From: Holophaga sp.
GTDB lineage: Bacteria > Acidobacteriota > Holophagae > Holophagales > Holophagaceae
Assembly (NCBI GenBank): GCA_016715205.1
Contig: JADKBC010000031.1
Span: 1 to 6,820, forward strand
DNA: 6,820 nucleotides
Reading direction: 5' to 3'
The notes beneath the pieces are model-generated. The model had not been told where the DNA came from. It was given only the letters and a program-made list of their open reading frames with translations, and ran no database searches. Shown piece after piece: positions 1-6,820 of the stretch (position 1 is its first letter; each line of letters opens with the position of its first letter). The position numbers were made by a program, and so were the translations under genes.

Positions 1-773
1 GACGATCCTGGGTTCAGATATCGCCGGGCGGGTGGAATTGATCGGCAAAAACGTCCGAAAGTTTCAGGTTGGAGATGAAGTCTTTGGAGAGATACCGGGC
101 TATCATGGCGGCCTGGCCGAGTATGTCGCCTCGCCAGAAAATGCTCTGGTACACAAGCCGGCCAGCCTGAGCTTTGAAGAAGCATGCCGCCATTCCCCAG
201 GCCGGGTGATTGCCCTGCAAGGCATCCGCCTCAAGGGCCAGGTACAGCCAGGGCAGCAGGTGCTGATTAATGGAGCCGGCGGCAGTGCGGCCCATTTGCT
301 ATCCAGCTTGCCAAACTGGATGGGGCCGAAGTGACCGGGGTGGATCACACCCACAAGCTGGAGTTTATGCGCTGCGGGGCGGACCACGTGATTGACTACA
401 CCCGCCAAGATTTCCAGCAAAACCGGCAATATGACCCTGATCTTTGAATTGCCAGACGCTTGGTTTTTGTTTACCAGCGGGCGCTCGGGCCTGGCGGAAC
501 GTGTTACATTGTCGGAAGGTCGGTCGGCACGCTCATCCAGGCCATGCCTGGGGCCCAGGATCGCAAAAGTCGGGGAAGAATATCCAGATGTTGATGGTTC
601 CCCAGAACAGTAAAGAGCTGCTCACCATTACAGAGCTTTGCGCAGCTGGAAAAATCAGGCCGCTGATCGATCGAGTCTATCCATTGAAAGAGACCCCGGA
701 GGCATTTCGCTATATTCTCACGAGCCAGGCGAAGGGCAAAATCGTCATTACTATGCCGTCCGCAGGCGTTTGA
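1..773 (+). CDS. MDR-family NAD(P)-dependent dehydrogenase (quinone oxidoreductase-like), 5'-partial and multiply frameshifted
   Basis: This is the C-terminal three quarters or so of a medium-chain dehydrogenase/reductase; the N-terminus lies before the window. Reading across frames gives GSDIAGRVELIGKNV (from base 11), GDEVFGEI, GGLAEYV, a segment restorable to EEAAAIPQAGVIALQG, then VLINGAGGSAAH-FAIQLAK (nucleotide-binding loop), GADHVIDYT, YDLIFE, ALGPGGTCYIVG, and the closing strand KGKIVITM before TGA at 771-773. No zinc-ligand pattern is visible, so I favour the zinc-independent, RTN4IP1/quinone-reductase-like branch acting on a small carbonyl or alcohol; the substrate is unknown. About six indels break it: an extra T at 185, a lost G at 204-206, a lost base at 295-297, an extra C near 436, a lost base near 479-481 and a lost base near 571-575. 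The response regulator starts 24 bases downstream. It could be a pseudogene, but the rest of the window suggests sequencing errors. Confidence 0.85.
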
Positions 774-797
774 AGTGAAATCCGGGATACTTGACGT

Positions 798-1475
798 ATG
801 ACTCACCTGATCCTTGTTGTAGAAGATGAACCCAAAATCGCCCGCCTGACGCGCGATTATCTGGAGAAAAACGGCTTTCGGGTCGCCATCGCTGGCGACG
901 GCCAGTCCGCCCTGACCCTTGCCCGGCGTGAGAAACCCGATCTTATCATCCTCGACTTGCTGCTCCCCAAAATGGATGGGCGCGAAGTCTGCCGCATCCT
1001 GCGCCGCGAAAGCGATGTGCCGATTATCATGCTGACTGCCTCTCTCGGAAGAAGTAGACCAAATTACCGGCCTTGAAATCGGCGCCGATGATTGCATCAC
1101 CAAGCCATTTCACAGCGCACCCTGATGGCGCGGGTCCGGGCCTTGCTGCGCAGGAGCAAAGGAGATGTCAAAGCGCCTGCCGTCATTCGCACCGGGCAGC
1201 TTGAAATCGACCCCGAAAAATACCTGGTTTCCTTCAACGGCAGCCCCATCAAGCTTACCCCGAATGAGTTTAAGCTGCTGCTCCTGCTCGCCGCCCGCCC
1301 AGGCCAGACCCTGACGCGCGAACAACTGCTTGAGGCGCTGCACGGCGCCGCCTCCTCTTTTGACCGCAGTGTCGATTCGCACATCAAGAACCTTCGCAAG
1401 AAACTTGACGCAGCCTCAGGCGATTCGATGCTCGAGACGGTTTATGGCATTGGCTACCGGTTCATTGAGCGCTAA
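798..1475 (+). CDS. OmpR/PhoB-family DNA-binding response regulator (two compensating frameshifts)
   Basis: This is a cytoplasmic response regulator that is phosphorylated by a partner kinase and binds promoters. The receiver domain (about residues 3-115) shows the acidic pair E9-D10, phospho-acceptor D53 in LIILDLLLPKMDG, switch T80 in IIMLTA and K102 in the KPF motif. The C-terminal winged helix (about 130-225) has the typical LTPNEFKLLLLL, REQLLEALHG, DSHIKNLRKKLD and ETVYGIGYRF elements. Two indels split it: an extra base at about 1041-1046 after MLTA, and a lost T at 1108-1110 (KPF-SQRTLMARVRALLRR). They cancel, giving 225 residues, the normal length for the family. The ATG at 798 fits the family N-terminus, though only a weak GGGA lies upstream. 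The usual Tyr of GADDY is read as Cys (TGC at 1093-1095). The kinase ATG overlaps the TAA by one base, so the pair is probably translationally coupled. Target genes are unknown. Confidence 0.93.
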
Positions 1476-2624
1476 TGACTGATCCAGCTTCTGTGCAAAC
1501 CATGTCCGACGCCCCGCCCACACCCCGCCGCCAGAGAATGAGCCGCTTTATCCGATTTGCCATCTTCTTTTTCATTTTCGTGGTTATTTTCGTTGGCGGC
1601 AGCGCAGCGCTTCTTTACATCATTTTCTCAAAATACACCGGAATTCAGAATATCTGGCTCCTCGTTTGCGGGCGCCCCCACAGTTCTGATTCTCCTGGTC
1701 TTGTTTGCCATCATCAACCTGTACACCCGCTTCGGCCGGCCGCTCGAAGAACTCTTCAGCGCCATTAACGCCGTTGAGGAAGGCAACCTGTCGGTGCGCG
1801 TCAGCGAACGCAATTCCGACATGTTCAGCGATCTGTTCAAGCGCTTCAACAAGATGGTGAACGAGCTTGAGCGCGCCGAGCAGCAGCGCAGAAACCTGAC
1901 GGCAGACATTGCCCATGAACTGCGCACACCACTGCACATCATCCAGGGCAACCTGGAGGGCATTGTGGATGGTGTCTATCAGCCGACGGACGAACACATC
2001 AATGCCACATTGGATGAAACCCAGCTGCTGACCCGGTTGGTCAACGATCTGCAAACCCTCTCGCTGATTGAGACAGGCCACCTTCCACTTCACCTTACCT
2101 CATTCTTTGTCGCTGATTTGTTGCAGGATCTTACGGCAAGTTTTTCTGCACAGGCCGCTGCCCTTGGGATTGACCTGAATGTCGCTGGCGTGGAACAAGA
2201 CCAACAGTTGACCGCCGATTACGACCGGTTGAATCAGGTGCTTTCCAATCTGATTTCAAACGCTTTGCGCCATACTTTGCCCGGCGGGACCGTGTTTGTC
2301 CATGCCGAAGCGGCGCAAAACTTACTCCGCATCACAGTTCGAGATACCGGTTCTGGCATTGCCCCTGAAGATTTGCCCTTTATTTTTGACCGCTTCTGGC
2401 GGGGGGACAAATCTCGCAGTGAGCGCAGCCACAGCGGACTGGGGCTTGCTATTACAAAACAGCTTGTACTTGCCCATGGCGGGAAAATAGCGGTGCAAAG
2501 CGAAGTGGGCAAAGGCACAAGTTTTATGATTGACCTTCCACAAAAACACCCCAAACAACCGTCAGTTCGGGATAAGAGTTTTTTTGGTGTTTTTGGTGGC
2601 GTAGCCACCAATAGTAAAACATAA
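1475..2624 (+). CDS. HAMP-containing sensor histidine kinase (one frameshift in the N-terminal part)
   Basis: This is a membrane histidine kinase, the partner of the regulator encoded just upstream (TAATG overlap). The order is a Pro/Arg-rich cytoplasmic start, TM1 at about residues 26-51, a very short outer loop of about 12-16 residues, TM2 at about 67-85, and HAMP at about 85-138 (RFGRPLEELFSAINAVEEGN). The phospho-acceptor is H147 in DIAHELRTPL. The ATPase domain has the N box (N262 in NLISNALRH), G1 DTGSGI (D290), F box FDRFWR and G2 GLGLAI (from residue 321). One extra base at about 1655-1667 splits the reading frame between the two membrane helices; the corrected length is about 382 residues. 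Downstream ATGs at 1502 and 1538 are possible starts, but 1475 is favoured by the overlap. After the usual MIDLPQ end, the frame runs about 25 more residues through a T-rich palindrome and stops inside the terminator stem, so the true stop may be earlier. Confidence 0.93.
2593..2611. repeat. Short perfect palindrome in a T-rich tract at the kinase 3' end
   Basis: TTGGTGGC (2593-2600) and GCCACCAA (2604-2611) are perfect 8-base inverted arms around a GTA loop. It follows a T-rich direct repeat (GTTTTTTTGGT then GTTTTTGGT, about 2578-2597). It falls within the last codons of the kinase frame as read. Neither side has a U-run directly after the stem, so it is not a classical terminator. It could be a dispersed palindromic element or part of a compound 3' end structure. 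Confidence 0.6.
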
Positions 2625-2655
2625 CCTCTCTTTCGGACTAACCCGAACAGAGGTT
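2623..2655. terminator. Probable bidirectional intrinsic terminator between convergent genes
   Basis: The arms AACCTCT (2623-2629) and AGAGGTT (2649-2655) pair perfectly. Inside them, TTCGG (2632-2636) pairs with CCGAA (2643-2647) around an ACTAAC loop, with a 2x1 internal bulge. That makes 12 base pairs in all. On the + strand the stem is followed by GTGTTTG and on the - strand by ATGTTTTACT, so the U-tracts are short but present, better on the - strand. The kinase stop TAA (2622-2624) overlaps the stem base. The - strand hydrolase ends 26 bases away at 2682, so one hairpin can serve both convergent units. Confidence 0.7.
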
Positions 2656-2681
2656 GTGTTTGGGGGCAGTTTTATTCGATT

Positions 2682-3288
2682 TCAGTTTGCCTGCATCATC
2701 GATCGCCCGACCGGACCGTGTGCAGGATACACCCGAGCCGCGCCGTGTTCTCGCAGGAGTTTCCAGGCCGCCAGAGCAGCTGGATTGTCAAAGGCGTAGG
2801 CTTCTGGCGTCAGGTCTCCGGTGAAAACCGAGCCGTCATCGAGAAGGAGCGAAACGCTGTCGGCGGAGTGGCCGGGCGTATGCAGGATTTCGCCGCCGAT
2901 TCCGATCCGGCTGAGCCATTGGCGGCTCTGTTCGACCGAGATGATGCTGTTTCCCTTCTCCGTAATCTCAACATAGTGATCCGTTGGCTTCATCCAGGTC
3001 TTCATTACAGGAATCGCGCTGACCTGGATATCCAGCACGAGCAGCGTAACACCTTCGCGTTTCAATTCCTCTGCAAGTCCGGCGTGATCCATGTGGTAGT
3101 GGGTGGCAAGTGCATAGCCAGATCTCCGAAAGTGGAATATCCATCTTCTTGAGATTCGTTTTCATCATCCCAAGGGTTCCAGGCCAGCCGATGTCAACCA
3201 GCAAACGCGAAGCCCCCGCGCTGACAACCCAGTAATTGGTTGAGCGGTAGCCCACGTTGACAATTTTGACAGGGGGCGATTTTGGCAT
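2682..3288 (-). CDS. Metallo-beta-lactamase-fold hydrolase (one frameshift)
   Basis: This is a soluble MBL-fold hydrolase of about 201 residues, single-domain and glyoxalase II-like in size. The full binuclear metal site is visible once one extra base at about 3120 is removed: H63-x-H65-x-D67-H68 in ATHYHMDHAG, H140 in TPGHS, D158 in TGDL and H190 in PAHG. The N-terminal strands (KIVNVGYRSTNYWVV, LLVDIGW) also fit the fold. The break lies between PLSEI and GYALATHYH. The ATG at 3288 is supported by AGGA nine bases upstream, and the stop is TGA at 2682-2684. It starts 19 bases after the MFS stop, so the two are probably co-transcribed. The substrate cannot be told from sequence: thioester hydrolase, lactonase and general detoxification roles are all possible. 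Confidence 0.9.
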
Positions 3289-3297
3289 GATTGGTTT

Positions 3298-3301
3298 TCC
3301 T
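3298..3301 (-). promoter_or_regulatory. Shine-Dalgarno for the MBL-fold hydrolase
   Basis: On the - strand AGGA lies nine bases before the ATG at 3288, in the 19-base gap after the MFS stop. It supports this start and translation from a shared message. Confidence 0.55.
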
Positions 3302-3307
3302 GATGGG

Positions 3308-4500
3308 TTACTTATGGGTCAGTCTGGCGCTTTGCGAGCGCCTGCGCATGTACCAAGCAATCGATAGCGTATAGGCGATGGCGACCAGCAGGAAAATCGC
3401 CACCAGGCCAAAGGCCTGCCCCAGGCTGCCAAGCCGGTCAGCAGCCCAGCCCAGCAAAAGCGGGGCGCTGATGCCTGCTGCGCCCGTGGCGAGGGAAATC
3501 AGGGCACTGGCTTCGTCGGTATGCCCCTCAGCCGAACCGACTGCCAGGGTCATGGCAAGCGGGAACAGGTTAGCCACACCCAGGTTCATCAACCAAAGGC
3601 CAGCCACGCTCAACCATGTCAGGGAACTTAACCAGAAGAGGGGAAAGCCAGCCGCACAAAAACCCAGCGCGATCAGTAAAATTGTCAGCGGGGGCATCCT
3701 GCGGGTGAGCTGGCTGGAAATGACCCGTCCCAGGACCCCAACGCCGGCAAAAATGCCAACCACCAGGGCCGCGTCTACTTTACTCATGCCGCGGGCGCTG
3801 ATCATGAATTCGGTGCTCCAGAAGACCATCGACCATTCCACCGCAATGAACAGGATCACCAGGCCCCAGAACACCCAGTAGCGGCGCGGCAGTTTTCCAG
3901 AGGTGGTCTGCCGGTCCTCTGGTGCGGCGGCATCGGGGATGACGAGCGTGCAAAAATCAGAGCCAGCACAAGCGCTGTGGCGCGATGAAATATTCCATGA
4001 AGCGCCAGCTCAGGTTCAGCAGCAGCAAGCCGCTCACCAGGAACGGCGCCAGGGCGCTGCTCAGGCTGGCGCCGATATTGGCTTCGGTCAGAGCGGTGGC
4101 GCTCCAGCGCTTATGCCGCTCCGTTAATGAAGCCTGCACCACTGCCTGGATGGAAGAACCGCCAAAGCCCATCACCAGGGCAGTGGGCAGACTCCACCCC
4201 CCAGGTCCCGGGCTTTGCCATGACCAGCGCCCCCGCCAGCCACGATCGCCGTGCCGCCCCAAAGTACGCGGGAACGGCCAATTTTTCGGGCCAATTTTCC
4301 AGTGAAAAAGCCGGTCAGCACCATGCCGATGGAGAGCGCCGTCAGGTGCAGCCCGCCCTGGGCAAATTCAGGTCCAAATCCTGGCGCAGGAAAGGCATCA
4401 ACGGCCCAAAAACACTGACCATAAATGAGAAGTAGGATAATAAGCAGTACGCCAGCCAGGTCAGGCCGTCGCGGCGGAATGAGTAATTGGGAAGGTTCAT
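3308..4500 (-). CDS. Major facilitator superfamily transporter (five frameshifts)
   Basis: This is a 12-helix secondary transporter of the inner membrane, about 397 residues after correction, a normal MFS length. It starts MNLPNYSFRRDGLTWLAY at ATG 4500 and ends ARLTHK before TAA at 3308-3310. Between helices 2 and 3 a degenerate MFS motif A is visible (GKLARKIGRSRV). The central cytoplasmic loop is hydrophilic (DAAAPEDRQTTSGKLPRR) and the C-terminal half is a clean run of helices starting YWVFWGLVILFIAVEW. Five single-base indels break the N-terminal half: a lost T at 4364-4366, an extra C at 4230-4234, an extra base near 4191, a lost base near 3982 and a lost base at about 3947-3956 (poly-A). 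Hydrophobicity and reading sense continue across each one. The substrate is unknown; drug or small-metabolite efflux is a generic guess. A TATAAT box lies just upstream, and the hydrolase follows 19 bases downstream. Confidence 0.87.
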
Positions 4501-4509
4501 AACCTACCC

Positions 4510-4515
4510 ATTATA
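4510..4515 (-). promoter_or_regulatory. Consensus -10 box (TATAAT) before the MFS gene, near-leaderless
   Basis: The - strand reads TATAAT, nine bases and then the MFS ATG at 4500. A start site at the usual distance would leave a 5' leader of only about 3 bases. No good -35 hexamer sits at 16-19 bases (the nearest is CGTAAA) and there is no properly spaced Shine-Dalgarno. It lies in the 48-base gap after the upstream permease, so it could make the MFS-hydrolase pair a separate unit. It may be a chance match. Confidence 0.4.
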
Positions 4516-4548
4516 CCCAGTCTGCGCTGCCTTTTACGCAGCTTGTTG

Positions 4549-5422
4549 TTAGAATTCGGCCAGGCTGCCCGAGCGCCGGGCGGCATCTTCGGCTCGAATG
4601 TAGGCCCAATAGCCCAGCAGCGGGGTCAGCAGGCCGAAGACCGTCACGATCACCAGCTCCACCTCGATCGACGCCAGCTCCGGAAAACCGGCCGGGAAGC
4701 CCATCAGCGTGGAGCGGAAGGCGTCCACACTGTAAGAAAGCGGGATCAGACGGGAAACCATCCGCAGAGGTTCGGGCAGGGCCGAAAAGGGGAAGAAATT
4801 GGCGCACAGGATCATAACCGCGAACTGGAGCAGGTTAGCCAGGGTTTCGGCAGTTTGCTTGATGCGCAGGGTCAGGGCGGCGAAGGCGAAGCCAAAACCA
4901 AACACCCCGCTGAGGGTCATGACGAAAATATACAGCCCGAGCAGCGGGTTGTGAAAGGGCAGCCCGCCCAGCATCCAGCTCATCACGCCCATCGAGATCA
5001 GAGAAAGGATCATGGTGAGTGTCAGCAGATTGACAATCTTGGAGGCCAGGTTGGCGAACTTGTTGGCCGGGCTGAGGTAAAGCTGCTCCAGGGTGCCCTG
5101 CACCTGTTCCTGGCGGATGTTTGCACCGATCGTCCAAAGAGTGTCGCTCAGGAAGATGAACAGGATGAAGCCGTACACCACCACCCCGTTGACGGTCAAG
5201 CTGGGGCTGCCGGGCTGGCTGAACATCTGCCCGGCCAGGCTGAAGATCGCCACGATCAGGAATACGACCAAACGAAGCCACAAACGACACAGGGTAGCGT
5301 GCCAGGGTGATCAACTCTTTTTTGCAGGCTGCAAGCAAGGAGCTGACCAGCGCCTCTGCGCCCTGCAGGGGCTTCATCTCGGTCAGGGTTGGGGGCGGAT
5401 TTTGTTTGAGTTCATTTAACAT
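4549..5422 (-). CDS. ABC-2 type transporter permease, second subunit (one frameshift)
   Basis: This is an integral membrane permease of an ABC-2 exporter, about 290 residues with roughly six helices. It starts MLNELKQNPPPTLTEMKP with a cytoplasmic N-terminus, then LITLARYPVS and, after one extra base at about 5281-5288, the first helix (LRLVVFLIVAIFSL). The cytoplasmic coupling segment GTLEQLYLSPANK is typical of ABC-2 permeases. Further helices follow (LLTLTMILSLISMGVMSWML; GVFGFGFAFAALTL; LLQFAVMILCANFFPF), with the family-typical LIPLSYSVDAFR near the end and the final helix LVIVTVFGLLTPLLGYWAY. The stop is TAA at 4549-4551. The ATG at 5422 is 13 bases after the first permease's stop and has GAGGG seven bases upstream. 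It would pair with the preceding permease as a heterodimer. The cargo is unknown. Confidence 0.9.
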
Positions 5423-5428
5423 TGGGTT

Positions 5429-5434
5429 ACCCTC
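5429..5434 (-). promoter_or_regulatory. Shine-Dalgarno for the second ABC permease
   Basis: GAGGGT on the - strand lies six bases before the ATG at 5422, inside the 13-base gap between the permease genes. It fixes the start and shows the two permeases are separate proteins. Confidence 0.65.
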
Positions 5435-5435
5435 A

Positions 5436-6289
5436 TTAAAATTGGCCCAGGCCTTCATTGCGCCGCATGGCGGTTTCCACCCGGGTGAAGATAAAGTAAC
5501 CGGCGAGCGAGGCGATGAACAGGAATACCCACAAAACTGCCAGATCTTTGTACCAGACGCCAAAGAAATAGCCCACCCCAGGAGCGCCGAGCGGACGCCG
5601 TTGGTCATCCAGGTGGGTGGGAAAGCCAGCGCCAGAAAGCGGAAGAAGGGCGGCAGGATCGCCACCGGGAAATAGACGCCCATCAGAAAGCTGACCAGCC
5701 ACTGCATCAAGTTGATCAGGGCGTTGGCCTCTTTGAGTTTCAAGACTACTGCGCCAAAGATCAGTGCCATGCCATAGACGGGCAGCAAACCGACCAGGAT
5801 AAAGACCAGCGCCATCAGCAGTTCGCCCTGGAAAGGGTTGACGCCCAGGATAAGCGAGCCGGCAAAGTAGGAAACAAAGGCCGAAAGGGTTGAGCGCAGC
5901 ATGCTGTAGAGCGCCGTCCCAGCGGCAATCCACACCCGCCCGGTGGGGGTCATGTAGAGCGCCTCCAGGGTCCCGGTCTGCATCTCCCAGCGCAGCCAGT
6001 TGGCGATGTGCCAGAATGAGCTGGAGACAATGGTAAAGACGGATGAGCCGAGCAGCATATAGGCGACATAATTGGCGGTGCCGGTGCGGGCTTCAAAGAT
6101 TTGTCCGGCCTGGTCGCCGGCGGTGGCGCGCCCCAGCAGGATCGGCATCGAAGCCATCACGATCGGCACAACGATATCGCTAATCAGCTGACCCTTGTAG
6201 CGTGAGATGGTCAACAGACGCATCCAGGTGCTGGCAAGGACCACCGAAAGGTTGGCCTGTAAGGAGTGAACAGCATATCCAGATTGCAT
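5436..6289 (-). CDS. ABC-2 type transporter permease, first subunit (one frameshift)
   Basis: This is the first of two ABC-2 permeases, about 284 residues and six helices. It begins MQSGYAVHSLQANLSVVLAS. The first helix is about LISDIVVPIVMASMPILL, followed by the second (ANYVAYMLLGSSVFTIVSS) and the coupling segment MQTGTLEALYMTPTGR. More helices follow (AFVSYFAGSLILGV; LLMALVFILVGLLPVYGMAL; LMQWLVSFLMGVYFPVAIL). The family-typical FPPTWMTNGVRSALLG comes just before a lost base in the run at 5576-5579 (GGGG on the coding strand). The true frame then continues VGYFFGVWYKDLAV and ends RRNEGLGQF with TAA at 5436-5438. Uncorrected, the frame runs on out of register into the downstream permease and creates a false 484-codon reading frame. 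The ATG at 6289 has GAGG five bases upstream and lies 15 bases after the ATPase stop. Confidence 0.92.
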
Positions 6290-6294
6290 GGCGG

Positions 6295-6298
6295 CCTC
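6295..6298 (-). promoter_or_regulatory. Shine-Dalgarno for the first ABC permease
   Basis: GAGG on the - strand sits five bases before the ATG at 6289, in the 15-base gap after the ATPase stop. It supports this start. Confidence 0.5.
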
Positions 6299-6304
6299 GT
6301 TGGT

Positions 6305-6820
6305 TTAGCGCTTTGCAGTATCTTCAGCCAGGGTTCGCCCCGTTTTGGCAATGAAGACGTCTTCCAGGGTCACTTCCTGGGGGATAATTTTTTGGATCAC
6401 TGCGCCGGAAATCGAGAGTGCTTCAATCAGGCCGGGCAGGAACTGGCGCTCATTCTGGGTGACCACCGTCAGCAGGTTGTGGCTGTTGACATTGGTCGGG
6501 GTTGCCTGTTCCACCATGGGCAAGAGTTGGACGCTGTTTATCGCCTTCTGTGAGATCACCCCTTCGACGCGTGTCACCTGGCTCTGCTGCATGGATGCTT
6601 TCAGCTCTGGCACACTGCCCAGGGCCAGCAGTTTGCCGTGGTCGATGATCGCCACCCGCTCGCAGAGGGTTTCGGCTTCGGTCATGATGTGGGTGGTATA
6701 GATGATGGTCTTACCCTCGGCGTTCAGCCGGCGGACAATGGCGCGCAGCTCACTGGCAGAGGGCACATCCAGGGTGTTGGTTGGTTCGTCCAGCACCAGC
6801 AGCGGGGCATCGTTAATCAG
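6305..6820 (-). CDS. ABC-2 exporter ATP-binding protein, C-terminal 171 residues (5' end outside window)
   Basis: This is the cytoplasmic ATPase that powers the two permeases encoded directly downstream. The visible part begins just before Walker B: LLVLDEPTNTLD, with the catalytic Glu in DEP, followed by the D-loop. The switch histidine is in IIYTTHIM, then EAETLCERVAIIDHGKLLALG, which matches the CcmA/DrrA-type exporter ATPase pattern. The C-terminal extension of about 100 residues (EGVISQKAINSVQLL to LEDVFIAKTGRTL) is the usual regulatory tail of this group; VTLEDVF is its typical end motif. Walker A and the ABC signature are not in the window. The D-loop reads NTLD where NGLD is usual in the DEPTxGLD pattern. 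No indel is visible, which makes it the only intact gene here. The stop is TAA at 6305-6307 and the next gene starts 15 bases on. The cargo is unknown. Confidence 0.94.
   Translation of the reverse strand: MINDAPLLVLDEPTNTLDVPSASELRAIVRRLNAEGKTIIYTTHIMTEAETLCERVAIIDHGKLLALGSVPELKASMQQSQVTRVEGVISQKAINSVQLLPMVEQATPTNVNSHNLLTVVTQNERQFLPGLIEALSISGAVIQKIIPQEVTLEDVFIAKTGRTLAEDTAKR

Noticed and set aside
430..600. Programmed ribosomal frameshifting in the dehydrogenase
   Set aside because: Shifts of both signs occur six times with no slippery-site and pseudoknot arrangement, and neighbouring genes show the same damage.
504..1103. 199-codon - strand open frame across the dehydrogenase and regulator
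   Set aside because: It is antisense to two well-recognised genes and shows no family motif.
2565..2648. GTTCGGG (2565-2571) could pair with CCCGAAC (2642-2648) and compete with the terminator stem, like an attenuator
   Set aside because: It is only 7 bp over about 70 bases, at the end of a gene with no downstream + strand gene to regulate; probably coincidence.
3378..3881. 167-codon + strand open frame
   Set aside because: It is antisense to the clean C-terminal half of the MFS transporter, has low complexity and has no motif.
4522..4545. GCTGC-CTTTTAC-GCAGC hairpin followed by TTGTTGTT on the + strand
   Set aside because: There is no + strand gene to terminate, and on the - strand, where the permease ends, no U-run follows. 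The stem is only 5 bp.
4543..5310. Long + strand open frame of 255 codons
   Set aside because: It lies antisense to the second permease, is Gln/Glu/Asp/His-rich with no recognisable domain, and is the complement of a hydrophobic gene.
4835..6289. A 484-codon - strand reading frame that looks like a fused double permease
   Set aside because: After about 5576 the translation is hydrophilic and repeats the second permease's DNA out of frame. A lost G at 5576-5579 explains it, and a Shine-Dalgarno plus ATG separate the two genes.

Overview
The window reads as ordinary bacterial chromosome of fairly high GC, gene-dense and with very short intergenic gaps. The ABC-2 exporter, the OmpR-type two-component pair and the MDR dehydrogenase, together with the style of the kinase core, would fit an environmental Chloroflexota (Anaerolineae-like) bacterium. 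That assignment is inference from family resemblance only; no marker gene is present.

Layout. On the + strand (1-2624) there is the 3' part of an MDR-family NAD(P)-dependent dehydrogenase, an OmpR/PhoB-type response regulator, and a HAMP-containing histidine kinase whose start overlaps the regulator's stop by one base. On the - strand (6820 down to 2682) there is the C-terminal part of an ABC-2 exporter ATPase, two ABC-2 permeases, a major facilitator superfamily (MFS) transporter and a metallo-beta-lactamase-fold hydrolase. The two gene sets converge at about 2625-2681, where a strong hairpin probably terminates transcription from both sides. A perfect TATAAT box just upstream of the MFS start suggests its own near-leaderless promoter, so the - strand set may be two transcription units (ATPase-permease-permease and MFS-hydrolase).

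How the genes work together. The ATPase and two permeases form a complete heterodimeric exporter apart from the ATPase N-terminus, which lies outside the window. The regulator and kinase form a complete two-component system. The kinase has almost no extracytoplasmic sensor loop, as in intramembrane-sensing kinases often linked to envelope stress or drug export, so control of the nearby exporter is possible but unproven.

The dominant oddity is sequence integrity. Seven of the eight genes carry single-base indels, about 17 in total, many in short homopolymers. Catalytic motifs are intact on either side of the breaks. The simplest reading is uncorrected sequencing error, not gene decay. Several apparent long reading frames, including a 484-codon 'fusion' of the two permeases, are artefacts of this. 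I found no RNA gene, CRISPR array, insertion sequence or convincing new system.
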